From: Anagrus nilaparvatae
Taxonomy: Eukaryota; Arthropoda; Insecta; Hymenoptera; Mymaridae
DNA: 64,000 nt
NCBI GenBank assembly: GCA_022575985.1
Contig: JAKSXM010000007.1
Location: forward strand, 34,226,501 to 34,290,500
Reading direction: 5' to 3'
Shown here: positions 44,555-56,292 of the stretch, piece by piece
How positions within the stretch are numbered: the first letter of the stretch is position 1
Layout: each line of letters opens with the position of its first letter
Notes under the pieces: generated by a model
Database searches by the model: none
The model's input: the letters and a program-made list of their open reading frames with translations, nothing else
What the model was told of the DNA's origin: nothing
Program-made: the position numbers and the translations under genes

Positions 44555-44987
44555 AAATTTTCTTATGATGATTTAATAAGTCCACTAATGGAACTTCAGG
44601 TACAGCAACTTCTTCACCAATGCTATCCACATAGCCTTTGAATTCCCTGTAATTATAAATCAATATATTAATAACACAATAATTTAAAAAATTAACAAAT
44701 GGTAAATGAAAATATATGCTTTTTCTAAATAAAAGAAAATAAGATCTTGATAGATAAAAGTTTTATAATAGGAAAAATTCATGAATGAAAAAATTTTTTA
44801 AATCGTTAAATGAAAATGTAAAAATAAGATTATAATAAAATATTATTTAATGTAAAAAAGCTTTTGAAAAAAGAAAATAAGATGGATTAAACAATGAAAA
44901 TAGTACTTACACTGTTCCTTGTCCAACAACAAACGTATCAACAGCTTCATTGCACGTAAAGTAAGGTATTTCATCAGCTTCAGCCAT
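44555..44987 (-). CDS. Candidate small gene, two spliced exons (unidentified)
   Basis: On the - strand, ATG at 44987 opens MAEADEIPYFTCNEAVDTFV (exon 44911-44987) and stops at the donor GT/GTAAGT. An acceptor ATTATAATTACAG/GGAATTC starts a second exon (44646-44555) reading EFKGYVDSIGEEVAVPEVPL then VDLLNHHKKI, closed by the donor GTGAGT. The codon phase is kept across the junction (GT+G). A pyrimidine-rich acceptor TTTATTTTTCCAG lies near 44490 but would give only CTKG and a stop, and a LINE fragment follows below 44350. Acidic, no known domain, no membrane segment. It could be a nested gene, a gene piece carried by an element, or a relic. Confidence 0.4.
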
Positions 44988-46499
44988 GTTTTTAATTATT
45001 AATTTTTTAAATTTAAATTAATATATGCCGATGAGATAAGTCACTTTGTTTAATAATATGAATTAAAATTTTAAAATACTAAATTTATTATTATTTAATT
45101 AACGCAGAATAATAAAAATTATTAATTATTAATAAAGTAGTTCACTTATTATAAAAAAATACTAAAATTGTTTGCAAGCGTGTAAAAGTTTGAGAACAAA
45201 TGAATAAATTTGCAACGGTTTTTTTGTCTATTGTCGGTCGATGAACTTGCATGCGCCGTGCGTGCACGATACAGAATGACTAATCAATTTTTAATAGAGG
45301 GCGTAATTTCGTCATCAATTTACCCTCACATAATGATAAATAAATACGCGCACATTTTAAATTATCTCTAGGTAAAAAAAATTTTAACCTATAAATTAAT
45401 TTTTATTTTTATGTAATGTAAATATAAAATAAAAACTTAATTAATAATTTTAGAATTTTAATATATAATAATTTGACTTGATTAAAAAATTGTATTCTTA
45501 TGGGGAGGGAGAGAGCCGATTTCATAAAGTATAACTTCAGATGACAGAGACAGAATGATGCAGATTTCAATTTATTTGACGTAATAATTAAATAATAATA
45601 TCCACATAGAGTCACATTCAAGTATTTTTACAAAATTTTATTATTTTATTATATTGATAGATTTTAAAATTTTATATATAATCGATTATCGATATCAATA
45701 GAATACAGTCGAATTATACCGGCCAATCAGAAGCCGAATAAAATCTGTGAATAGAACAACTTCACATCATCCATCTATTTTCAATAAAGGGATATCATTT
45801 TAAAATTTTATTTTAAAAGAATAAATTATTACTAAATAAATAAAAGATTCATCGCAATTCATAGAACAATTGTTAATTGTCTTTTTGTGAACTACAACAT
45901 TAATACGCTTGTTTGGTATAAAAAACAAACAATATACTGATCCTGCTGCTAAAATTGTGATATAACACTTTTTTCGTTTATTTATGCAAAATTTTACACT
46001 TCTACTTTATATTCGAAAATTACCAATTCTTTGGACTTTTAGTTTATTACTATCTGCATTTGGAAATTTGCGATTTATTAGGAACAATAACTAGCTTCCG
46101 GAATTTTCCTCATAAGACTAATGTACTATTTTATCATCATTCTACCCTTAAATCTCAAAATCTTGTACGACTATTTAGTTTAAAAGGAGTTTTCTTACAA
46201 ATTAAATATTTCTTAATTGAAAAATTCATCAACCAGTATTCTTATTTTGATATTTTGATATTTTATTTATTGTAATATACAAAGGCAGAAAATCATACAT
46301 TTTATATCATTTATATATAAAGAACGTAAAATACAATTAAAAGCAAAACAATATAAAATTACATAATTAGTTAAATTTAAGATAAGCTAGATTTACAGTA
46401 TATAGTTCATTAATTAGATGATGCGTAAGTTAATTTATATATGGAGAATGGAAAAAAGTACGTGGATTGTGGATTTGGAAGTGGAGGTTTGTTGATAGA

Positions 46500-46750
46500 T
46501 TAATTTGAGTTTTTGGTATTGGTAAGTTTAGAGATTGGAGACTATGTTAAGAGTCTGATGGGGATAGCTATTGATATGTTTGGAAAGGTTATTCTTGAAG
46601 GTGTTAAAAGAGAAGGATAATCTAATACCTGGTGGAAGAGTGTTCCAATATAGCCCGGTACTGACTAAGAAAGAAGATGAGTAGGGTTTGCAATGATGAG
46701 TAGGGACCTCAAGCTCTTTCAATTTGGGCTTGAGTTATCTAGGGGGTATC
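46500..46750 (-). pseudogene. LINE ORF2 C-terminal fragment (CR1/Jockey type)
   Basis: The - strand frame reads LEVPTHHCKPYSSSFLVSTG, LYWNTLPPGIRLSFSFNTFK, NNLSKHI. The pattern V......Y..SF.V....YWN.LP..IR...S...FK..L is the ORF2 tail of CR1/Jockey-like LINEs. It is different enough from the copy at 30939 to be another family. 46751-46890 holds only the intron end. Confidence 0.65.
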
Positions 46751-46890
46751 CTGTATTTTAATTTTGAAAACAAAAAGTCTGGGTACTGGAATAACAGAAT
46801 TTTGAATAAGAAGCAAGTACTTATGTAGCTACTTTACTAACGTTTTAATTTAATTATAGTTTTATTAAAATATAGTTTTTATTTTTTCAG

Positions 46891-47203
46891 GCATGTTGAA
46901 AAAATTCATGCATTAGAAATTCGTTGGTATTGTTGTCATGAATGTCCTGTAAGATATAAAAAAAGTTATCGATTGACGAAACACTTAATAGAGGCTCACA
47001 ATCTACAGCAAATAACTGGTCATAAGCGTTTTCAATATATCCAAGAAGTTGATGGTTATTACAGGTTGCAGACAATTAGATATGAAAGTGTTGATGAAAA
47101 TTCAATGAGTGACTGTATAAATTCCGATGAAGCCCGGAAGAAATCTTATTTAAACCCACAGAAATTAGACTTCATTAATATTCAGAATACTAATAATCCA
47201 GAT
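46891..47203 (+). CDS. HINFP: HINFP, downstream exon with last fingers and conserved C-terminal block
   Basis: Follows the acceptor ATTTTTTCAG (46881-46890) and ends at the donor GAT/GTAAGTA (47203/47204), leaving phase 0. It begins with G completing Arg, then HVEKIH, which supplies the two His of the split finger. It continues with the finger CHEC...LTKHLIEAH and a block GHKRFQY....DGYYRLQ..RYESV. That block (GH.RF.Y....DGY.RLQ..RYESV) is conserved next to the last finger in HINFP proteins and is the main reason for the name. The rest is hydrophilic (DSCIN-like and NPQKLDFINIQN stretches). The remaining 3' exons are not recognised in the window. Confidence 0.9.
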
Positions 47204-48114
47204 GTAAGTATTAAATATATGGCTCATTTTTATTTTTTTTGAAAAAATAGATTTCAAAAAAATAATATAAAAATCTTGTAATTTTTAGAAAACATAAAGT
47301 AAAAATTTTTTTTAACAAAGGATCAACTTGTTATTGTTATAAAAACTTAGTAAAATTAAAAAATTTATATCATTGTGGTTTTAACCGATTATTTCTTGAG
47401 GTATAAAAAAGTATTTTTATGCTTTTGTGAATAAATACGTAATTTTTTGTCATATAGTAAACTAAAATAGCATCTAAAACATTAATTTAAGGTTAAATAG
47501 CTTTTGGTACATCTAAAATTAAGTGAAATACAAACTTTAAAAAAAGGAAATAAAAATCCATGCACTTATTTTGCTTAAAACACCAAGTTCTTAATAGGAA
47601 CGGTAAAGGCTTTTTTGTCATATTTTAGCCACAAATTTTTTTTTCAACTTAATATTATGTTAATTTTTATAGTGTATGGTCAACAACTTTTTGAAATACA
47701 AACTTTAAGACAAAAAAATTTGTAAATTCTTACTTCAATCGGTATATACGACCACGTGACACTATTTTTGCACAAAAAATGAAAATGAGCGATACTTGTC
47801 AATAATTTTTTCAGCCTGGAATCGTTTATCACATTACTTTGGGTTAAGTTTAGGCAATTTAGCCTTATTTGTTGAATATCTTTTCATTTTTCCATCCTTG
47901 CAGAAGACCTTACTGTCTTACATTTAGAAATTAGCCTAAAAAATTAAAATTATATTTAAAGTTATAAAAATGAAATAGAATAGACATTAGGCCCTATATG
48001 TTATTACTTCTATTGACTTGTCAAAAAGATAAATAAATAAATAAATATTTTTGTATGTTTTTTTATAGTTTCCCCTATTGTTGCCGTGTACAAGAACCGC
48101 CCACCACAGTTGCT
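47204..48114. other. AT-rich intron sequence, no feature seen
   Basis: Follows the HINFP donor. No coding signal, repeat or RNA gene recognised; a short (AAAT)n run at about 48030. Confidence 0.5.
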
Positions 48115-48492
48115 CTAGCACGTGGCTCCTAGATAGGGTGTCATAAATAGCTTCTTAGTTTGCAGAGTATCTTCGACGTACCTCTCCGTCACAGCGTTCC
48201 ATTTTTTTTTACTTTGTAGCATTTTCCCCGATGAGATTGTCAGACAAATTTCACTTTTTTCTACTTCTAGTGCTATCTTTTTAGTCATTCAGCGATCTCA
48301 ATCAAAAGACGTATAATACGCGTTATCTTTTTTACCGGGACAAAATACACGTTCGCGGCTTCCATTCTTGCCCACTCTGAAAGGATAGGGCTGGGAAAGT
48401 TCTTTGGGTGTGATTAACAGAAGGCCGCGGCTTTTTAGCATTGGCAAAACGTCTATACATAAGTACACTAGGTGTGGCGAATTGTTTCCACC
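48115..48492 (-). pseudogene. Unidentified broken coding sequence
   Basis: One - strand frame of about 125 codons reads like protein with only two internal TGA codons: PHLVYLCIDVLPMLKSRG, LLLITPKELSQPYPFRVGKN, GSRERVFCPGKKDNAYYTSF, D, TGA, DR, TGA, then MTKKIALEVEKSEICLTISS, MLQSKKKWNAVTERYVEDTL, QTKKLFMTPYLGATC and TAG. Both TGA fall where TGG (Trp) would need a single change. Base composition is far more even than the AT-rich flanks. No family recognised. It may be an old host gene copy, an exon, or a transposon gene. 48493-49919 around it shows no other feature. Confidence 0.35.
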
Positions 48493-50625
48493 CTTTTATA
48501 CCTTTTTTGTAACTTTTTCAATCACACTTATAAAACGCCAGATACATAAAAGTTTTACCCAGGCATAATAACAATTTGCATTCCCTTACGTGGTTGAAAT
48601 ACACTGGTCGCATATGATAACGAAAAAATACAGAGTTTCTTACAAATACATCCCCTATTAGAGAAAACGCCCTAAATTAATCCAATCAGGATACAGTCCT
48701 CAAAAATAAGACTCACCAATGAACATTATATTTTTGTCAGCCATTATGGAAAAGCCTTAACATTAGCATATCAGAATTTTATATGGGGGTAGGTATGAAT
48801 TTAAGATCTACTAAACCTTTATAGGACTACACTAATATGCAAATATATAAACAGAGCCTTTACGCAGAAGAGGGTACTTCGGGGGAGTTTACGAACGACT
48901 AACAATCGTATCATAGACTACTGAGTAAACTTCGAACTCGCCGCCGCGTTTCTCACACTTCGGGTCAACACCATTTCCGCGCACTTTTGCTATATTTAAA
49001 CTTTTAGTTAAAACTTGTAAGCTTTCTTGATACACATTTTATAACTAAATAATTGTATTCAATTAAATTCAAGCGCGAGTGTACAATTTAATTGATAAAA
49101 CCTTACTTCCACAAATTTTCCTTCCGCAAATATATCATATCGTACCGACAGCTGAATGAAGACGCCGAAAGCAGTGAAAGCCAAATTAACATCTGAAGAA
49201 ATCAGTCATACCATTTGTTATAATTGGTTCCTAACAAATACATAACATAGGCAGCTTAGTCGAGACTTTTTGTCTATTGCGAGCATATAAAATGTCCTTA
49301 TTTATTATAGTCGACTCTGCACATCTCTGCTACAGACAAAAAGTCTGTATAATTAAACGCATTTGGTCAATTTTTTTCAGTGCACACACACAGACGCATA
49401 CACTACCAAACTTACAGTTTTTTACCATCAAAAAGGGGCTTTTAAACAAGAAAACAATAATCAAAGTTTTACTCTGTACCATTAATTGTAAATAAATTTT
49501 TAGAGTTTGTGATTTACTGAAAATAGGGTTAAATAATATAAAAAATATAAACGTACAACTTCGTTTTATGTTAAGAAAACATACATGTTCAGAAAACATA
49601 CATGCATAGATTTTCTAACAATCAAAAAGCATTGGACAATATTTCCTTAATATTTTTAATCTGATGATTATGAATTGTTGTATTATCTAGTGCGTACTAC
49701 CAAAATTCAGGTACCGTTTATTACTCCATCTCTTTTTTATTTATTTTATAACTAATATAAATAATATAAGACGTGTTTAACACAACATGCTTCCTACTCA
49801 AAAGATTTTTTAAGTTTAAATAAAATTAAACAAATTTAACGAAATTTATTTGCAAAAAAATCTAATAACTGTTGCTAATCATAATGATTCCAACAAACAA
49901 TAAGAGTAAATAAGATTAATATTTGCAATTAACAGTAGCAAGACCCTGTCTTGTGACGGGCTAGAATATCGCGAGATTGTTAGCAACCATAGTGGTAGAA
50001 ACCCACTACATGATGTTACTCAGACATGGAGCAAAAGTGATATTCCTCCCATCTGCAGGACTGATATTGATCGCCACTTTGGAACTGGTACCCGGGACGT
50101 TGATCGAAGGGTACTCTTCTTAACCGTATTATCGTAAAAGCTGTCCAGTGACGCAGACTATTTTTTTTCAAAAATGCAAAATCAAAAAAACTCAATACCT
50201 CAGACTGATAAGTCTCTTGCTTAGCAAATGGTGAATTCAGTTCAAGACAAAAGTCCGAGGAAACGGGAAATTTGAGGCGGAAGTGCAGGTTTCAAAGAAG
50301 GAAGGAAGCCTTTGAGATTACTCCGGCGGCAGGAAAAACTTTCGAGGAAATGCTCCTTGAACCAAAGAAAGTCTAGAGAATCTAGCACAATAGTTTATTG
50401 AGCTACAGGCCTTCGAGGACCGCCAAAAACTGGAAGACTAAGTAAAATCGGTCATGGGCCCTAAATCAAATGTTCGTGATTTAAAAATATGCTCTCAAAA
50501 AATTCAAAATTTGACACCTGGATGGGGTCACGAAATAGCAGGAGATTCAGGAGGCTGTTGACAAGGCAATAGGTCTTGATAATGGATAGCTACTCCCGAT
50601 CTCCATTTTCAAAACCAAAGGCACG

Positions 50626-50979
50626 ATGAGCCAGATCGCAGTGGAGAACCTTTTCGAAGCCGACGCTTTAAGCCTAGCCAAAAAGGGGGATATCAAATTC
50701 AGTTGGGTCCCAAGCACAGTGCGCCTCCCTGCGAAAGCAAGGCGCTGTTACAAGTGTCTGGTCTACGAGAATAGTCCAAAGAGAATTAAAGCGTGCCTTA
50801 AATGCGGCAAGAATGGCCACAAAAGAACAGAGTGCAGGAAGGAAAAATCAGAGTCCTTCCTCTGCCATACCAAGATGGATATGTGTTCATCGGAACCAGT
50901 TAACATGAGGCGCTGGCTCTGGCTAGGAGCAGGTGTAATTGAAAATGATTCAGTTTCTACAAGGGAAAATAACCAGTAA
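50626..50979 (+). pseudogene. LINE A4 ORF1 C-terminal part with zinc knuckles
   Basis: Open frame reading MSQIAVENLFEADALSLAKK, FSWVPSTVRLPAKARRCYKC and then the knuckle CLKCGKNGHKRTEC (C-x2-C-x4-H-x4-C), with a damaged first knuckle before it (CYKC...). Gag-like ORF1 proteins of R1-clade LINEs have such CCHC knuckles near the end and bind element RNA. The frame drifts out after HTKMDMCSS; the endonuclease should start about there. Confidence 0.75.
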
Positions 50980-51299
50980 GCTAGTGCGTCATTGGAACAG
51001 ATTGCCCGCGAAGAAGATTCAAATATCCTCTTACTACCAATTAGACTAATTACTGTGCCATATGGCTCCGAGCCCAAACATCCCTGACCAAAAAAAGGCA
51101 TTAGCTACGTATGGGCTACGTGCAGGAAGTTATAAGACAACTTATAAAATTGCTATCTCTTCCAATGCGATAGTTCGGTAGCGTTATTCTTGCTGGAGAC
51201 TAACGCTGGGACTTTAGAATGGGGCATGCTGGCCAGAAGATAGGAGTGAGTTACCTCTATTCTGGACATAATTTATAATAGACGCACCATCTAGGAGAA

Positions 51300-51530
51300 T
51301 CGGCGATTTCAGGGTGATGAGTGGTTACTACGGTAGTGATCACAATTACATCGCCTGCCGGGTGCTGAAGGGAACTTTGCAACGACCTCCGTATAGGAGG
51401 CGTCCCCTGGGTTGGAATTTTTCAAAAATGGACAAAAACAGATTGGAGGAGTACCTTCAAATTGAGTCAGCGTCTTACCCCTCTTGGCATGGAGGAGCTA
51501 CGAGTCCCCGGCAGAAAAAAAAATAAAAGA
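51300..51530 (+). pseudogene. LINE A4 endonuclease C-terminus
   Basis: Frame with GSDHNYIACRVLKGT and RPPYRRRPLGWNFSKMDKNR, then LEEYLQIESA. It holds the catalytic SDH and the R-P-P-Y-R-R-R-P-L-G-W end of the family A endonuclease. The earlier part (AGDFN block, about 51190-51240) is visible only as fragments. A foreign-looking A-rich piece (51510-51580) separates it from the linker at 51600. Confidence 0.8.
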
Positions 51531-51599
51531 AATAAATAAAAAATAAATCTTACTCAAGAAAGTAAAAGTTTATTACTCTATTACGCGGAGCTGGTGATG

Positions 51600-52082
51600 C
51601 TTCCATGCCTCGTCGAAGACCCTGGAAAGGGTAAAAGCCAGTTTACTTGCTGACTTCTGAAATAGCGGAGCTCCACAAGGAATGCCACAGGACGCAACAT
51701 AGGGCGCAGAGAGCATCGAACAGGCTGAAACTGTGCTTTCTCGGATGCAAAACCCCGGTCACCCAAGGCCATCCGCAAAAGTCTGCCTTCATTATACGAA
51801 GATGTAATCAAAGAGTTCTAGAGTTTAGGTTACAAAGTAGTAATGGGCAAGTTGAACCGGGGGTCTGAGAACATGATGGACGCGTTGTCAGTGCTCTCTT
51901 CTCTGAGAAACCCATCCGTGAAAACCTGGTAAAGGCGATACCCAGGAAGGTGATGCCGCTGTTCAGCGTGGACAAGATGGTCATCAAGGCCAAGAAAAAC
52001 GGCAAGGCACCATGGTCGGACTGGATACCGGCGAAAGTGCTCAAACGAGCGGTCAAACTAATCAATGGTATCCTCTTAAGCA
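51600..52082 (+). pseudogene. LINE A4 linker and RT start
   Basis: Reads MPRRRPWKG, TSEIAELHKECHRTQHRAQR in one frame and, after frameshifts, MMPLFSVDKMVIKAKKNGKA and IPAKVLKRAVKLINGILLS. These correspond to the EN-RT linker and RT motif 0-1 of family A. It stops in the middle of the RT at 52082, at the edge of a GATATCG-rich element. Confidence 0.75.
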
Positions 52083-53300
52083 TCGACGATATTTTTAAGA
52101 CTATTTATCGTATCGGTATCGTCTCGTTCTCGTCTCGAAATCCGATATAATATCGTCCTAAAAAGATATTAATTATTTGTATTAAATGAAAAAAAAACAA
52201 TTTTTATTGACATGCAGCATTATATTAAATCATTATAAAATTAATAATTTTCTTAAAGATTTATAGTAATTATTATATTAATAAATAAAACTAGATGAAC
52301 ACCTCAAATACAATTTTTTTTAATGAACTTTTTCTCCATCTGTTTGTACAGACTAAGACTCGAATACTTTCATCATTTAAGAGCAACGTTCTTTTCTTAC
52401 CGATTTTTCCGCTTCCAAAAAAGCCTTTCAGCTGGTACTGATGTAAAGCAAAATGATTTCAGAGAAAATTTATAAAAAAATTTTGGATCTAATACCTAAT
52501 TTTTTTTTTAATTTTATTTTGTTTATTTAATTTAAATTTTAAGATTTGTAGGTATATCAAGAATAAATATATTAAACTAATTCTTTATTTTTTATTAGAT
52601 ACACGGGCATAGCCCTTTTACAGTTAAAAAAAGGCAACACGTGAAAGTAATCTAAAATATATAGGTAAAGGGTGATGCATAGATTTTGTCAAAATTACAA
52701 TATATTAAATAGTTTAAAATTATATTTACAAAAAAATATTTACTTGTCTATCAACAAAATTCGGTTTATAATATGAATAAATAATATAAACAATAAATGT
52801 TTTTAATTAATAATCAAAGAAATTAGATAATTGCGTTATTAGAACGTCTTTGATATTAAGAACTGTGCTGGCATTCGCCGGTACTGAAGGAAACTACCAA
52901 AACTTCTGAGAGCACAATCGATCACGCAGTATTCAAATTCTACTTTTACTTTTATTAAGAATAAATATTTAATAAATCAAATATTTATTTTTAAGAAACA
53001 TAAAAACAGAACGAGTGCTTTGAGTCTCGAAATCCACCTGCCCGAACGACAGGCACGAGTACTAGCTCTGAGCTACTGCGCTCACAAAGTTTGACTATTT
53101 CTTGCCTCTATGTAAAAAAATAAAGATCGATATTTTCCGATATTCTCGAAATTAATTGTCGATGATACAATAAATACGAGAGTTTTAACGTTAACAAAAA
53201 ATACAAATATCGTATCGTGGTCAGTAAACTTGACAAGATATTGTATCGATATCGTATCGAAATTCGATACAATACCGATATTATTCTTGTATATTTTGAA
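52083..53300. mobile_element. GATATCG-rich element inserted in LINE A4
   Basis: The left edge (52083-52165) and right edge (53120-53290) are rich in TATCG/CGATA phrases (ATCGTATCGGTATCGTCTCG; TATTGTATCGATATCGTATC). The interior is AT-rich and contains a tRNA-like head at 53011-53085. No transposase; class unknown. Confidence 0.45.
53011..53085 (-). repeat. tRNA-derived SINE head or tRNA pseudogene
   Basis: On the - strand TAGCTCAGAGCTAG resembles the tRNA A box and GATTTCGAGAC the B box, at suitable spacing in a 75-nt segment that begins GTGAGCGCAG. A stem TGCCTG/CGGGCA sits where the anticodon arm would be. The acceptor stem does not pair well and the T arm is poor, so a working tRNA is unlikely; a SINE promoter head is more likely. 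Confidence 0.45.
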
Positions 53301-54184
53301 GCATTATGTAATGGCGGATGTTGGAAGAAATAAAAATGTCTTATTGTATTCGAAAATATGTATAACTTTAATTTTATTTAAAATTCTAACTATAATTTAA
53401 CAGTAATTAAGAAAAGGAGTGGACTGTATGAAAAAGTATGTGCGTACTTGAAACTTTCGGTAACTGAACTGAATTTTTTACAAGGAAAAAGGTACAATTT
53501 ATATTTTAAAAAGCTAGATTAGATTAATAATGATAAAAAAAAAAACATAAGTTATTACAAGTCATTTCTTACGTAGGCATTTTATTTTTGGAATTTCCAA
53601 AAAATAGAAAAAAAATAAGGTAATAAAAAACTAGTAATTACCAGAAAAAGAATGACTCGACAGATATTAACAAAAAAAATATAAAAATTAATCGTTATCA
53701 AAAAAAAAAAAAAAAAAAATAGAAAATAAAAGTCGTAATCTATTTACGACTGTAAATAATGACTCGTGAGAAATTCGTTATAATGACTAATAATTAATAT
53801 TTAATTAGGCCAAATTGGCCATAACACATTATTACCACTCAACTAATTGTAACAATCGCCAATTATATAAGTACATGTAGCTATTACTAGGCTCGACTAT
53901 TTGTTATGTTTTGTTAAAATCTTTTAGAAGAAACTATTTTTGAATAAGTTTTCCTTTAGAAATATTTATTAATATTTCTTTTTATCACAATTATTTTTGA
54001 TTTTCATTCTATATGAAACAAAAATGATTTAATTTAATTTTTATTGATTTTTTACAAATATTATTACAAAAGCAAAAAAAAATATTTTAAAAGAAGAATA
54101 TTTTTAATTGTTTTACCCAAGTGGGGGGCACATTATGGGGGCGTGGTGGATAGATTTTTTAGGTACTTGAATAAATTGAAATTT
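53301..54184. other. AT-rich, no feature seen
   Basis: Long A runs (about 53700-53720), no coding signal, no clear repeat. Confidence 0.5.
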
Positions 54185-54430
54185 TTACCTGAAAATGTTG
54201 TCTAGTAGGTATTCTAGGCTGCTTTTTCCGAATCTAAAATCGATTTTCACATAAAATCCCTCGGGGGCGCGATATCAACCCCTAAATTGGGGTGAACCTT
54301 ATAAATAAACGAAATTATGATTTTTAGGCCTAAAAATGGTGTCTAGCAGGTAATTTTGGCTGCTCTTTCCGAATCTGAAATCCATTTTTACATACATCCC
54401 CTCGGAGTGTGCAATATCAACCCCTATAAT
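54185..54430 (+). repeat. Tandem pair, unit 141 bp
   Basis: TCTAG.AGGTA and GGCTGCT.TTTCCGAATCT, ACATA..ATCCC and ATATCAACCCCTA occur twice, starting at 54201 and 54342. Two diverged units. The flanking GTGGGGGGCACATTATGGGG (about 54120) may be part of the same element. Confidence 0.65.
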
Positions 54431-54636
54431 GGGGTAAATTGTAAATTCACGTTTAATATTTTAAAATTATTATAATTACGCAAAAAAAATAGCTTTAGGT
54501 ATTGAATAATCAAATCTACTAAAAATCAAATAACTTCATATTTATTTTAACTATAATTTAACTTGCTTTACACGTTATATAGATTTTATATTTATAGATA
54601 AAAAAAAATTATTTTAAAAAAGTTTTTACCTTGTAA

Positions 54637-55325
54637 TTACAATAAATTACAATAATATTTGATATTTCTTTCGACATTCATTGCAAACATGAGACTCACA
54701 TGTTTTACAATGTAATAATGTACGGTTATTATAAGTATCTTTAAAGAACATTTTTTCTTTTTATCTATTTGTTCCACCTTATATACCGTGAAATGGTTTT
54801 TGTAATAACACGTTTGACAAATATGTGATAAACAATCAAAACAGTAATTTGTAGGACAATTTTTACATGCTCTTGATAATTGAACATTTAACGACATATG
54901 TTTTAGGTAAAAATTTTTTTCTTCATTTTTTAAATAGTTATCTGCAATGTTTAACACAAACTCTTGGGAACTTACCTTTTTTTCATCCTTTACACATTTA
55001 TTCTATAAAATAATCGCATTTGCTAGAGAAGATTCTATAACTTATTTAAATACTTGCCAGGTCCATCTTCTACTTCTTATATTAATTTCCAAATCATTTC
55101 GATATTCGTCATGCAAATCAACTCCTCCCATATATTTATAATAAGTTGAAAAGCATTGCGGAATCAGTATATTTACTTTCTGATTTTTTTCTTTTGAAAA
55201 GCGTTGCTTATTATGAAATGGTTCTACACCAGCAGCGGAAGTCAATATAGAAACAACTTTAGAATCTTTTACTGATACATCCCGGTGATGAAAATTGACT
55301 ATTTTACTGTCCGCAACATCGATTT
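54637..55325 (-). pseudogene. piggyBac-like transposase, C-terminal part, frameshifted
   Basis: The - strand reads SAAGVEPFHNKQRF, then YYKYMGGVDLHDEYRN (MGGVDL.D holds the third catalytic Asp), INIRSRRWTWQVFK, a stop, VIESSLANAI, a frameshift, KNEEKNFYLKHM and the Cys-rich tail CKNCPTNYCFDCLSHICQTC. This order, catalytic D, then W.W..FK, then a C-terminal Cys-rich zinc-binding domain, is that of piggyBac transposases. The N-terminal half with the first two Asp is absent above 55325. Dead fragment; no TTAA-flanked ends found. Confidence 0.85.
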
Positions 55326-56292
55326 ATAGTAAAAAAAAACGTATTTTGAAGGCTCGTCGCGGACGGTTAAAAATTGAATAGTTAAATTGTAGTCGATTTA
55401 CTGTCAAAAAAATGTTCAAAAAACATACAAATTTATTGTCAATTCGAATAGTAAAAAAATAGATTTTTAATAGTCAACGCAGTAAAAAAAACATCGAAAA
55501 AATATACATTTAAGAAATAATATTCAATCAAATTAAGTTATTTTAACTTTCAGATGTATGTTACGAAAATATTTAGATGACACAAGAAAATTTTCAAAAA
55601 ATTTAGTACTGAATTTTCATTCATTTAAACCTTTTATTTATATTCTAAAAACTAAGTATTATTATTAAAAATGATATAATTTAATGTCATAATAATAAGA
55701 TAAAAAAAATAGTCATTAACATATATGTTTAATATATTTTTGAAATAAAAATAAGTCAATTTTTTATCATATATTATCTAAATAGTCAAAAGAATGTAAA
55801 ATCAATGTTAAAACAAAATTTATAGTCATAAAGACAATAATTTCGATAATTAAAAAACTAAAATTAAATAATCATTACAATATGCAAATAGCATTCAATT
55901 GACGTTTAAATATTGTTGGCCTGACATTCATAAAATTTACAAATACAGGTTAAAAGAACAGTAAAATATATATAATATATATATATATATATTTTAAACC
56001 TTTAAGCTAAGAAAGTTATTGTCCACCAAGTAATTATTATGGTAAAATTATTAACCACTAGATTGTTCAATAAAGCATAACTGATTAGTCATTTGAACAT
56101 AAAAATAACATCCGTTTGACGTTAAAAATTAGTCAGAATATAGTAAAAATTTATGTCACCGAAGGTCAAAAGCATAGTCAAATGAACATATTTTTTTGAC
56201 AAAACTAAATGTCCGCGGAAAAACTTTTATAGTAAAATAACAGTTGATAGAAGCGTAAAAAAATAGTCATTTGAACATAAAAATAGTATCAA
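55326..56292. repeat. AT-rich sequence with recurring short phrases
   Basis: Phrases such as TAGTCATTTGAACATAAAAATA (at about 56086 and 56267), and ATAGTAAAA or TAGTCAA variants, recur irregularly. A (TA)n run lies at 55976-55992. No gene. It lies between the piggyBac scrap and LINE B, and may be a decayed minisatellite. Confidence 0.4.

Larger units (their letters stand above)
22817..46890 (+). other. HINFP: 24-kb HINFP intron, phase 2
   Basis: The donor GTGATT at 22817 and the acceptor ATTTTTTCAG at 46881-46890 join AG to G to give one Arg codon and complete the finger CHVEGC..SLDRHVEKIH. The intron is full of mobile elements in both orientations, listed separately. The following stretches within it show no feature: 22819-23377, 23570-24119, 24421-25280, 28450-30070, 30356-30551, 41241-43139, 43736-44083 and 44988-46499. 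Confidence 0.85.
49920..52082 (+). mobile_element. R1-clade LINE family A, old copy A4 (5' part)
   Basis: Degenerate copy containing, in order, a likely 5' leader (49920-50160), ORF1 remains (50170-50990), endonuclease remains (51000-51530), the linker (51600-51870) and the first part of the RT up to 52082, where another element interrupts it. It shares GGGCAAGTTGAACCGGGGG at 51844 and the order of blocks with copies at 2013 and 25281. Many stops and frameshifts make it the oldest family A copy here. Confidence 0.8.

Noticed and set aside
53011..53085. Functional tRNA gene
   Set aside because: Acceptor and T stems do not pair; kept as SINE-like head only.
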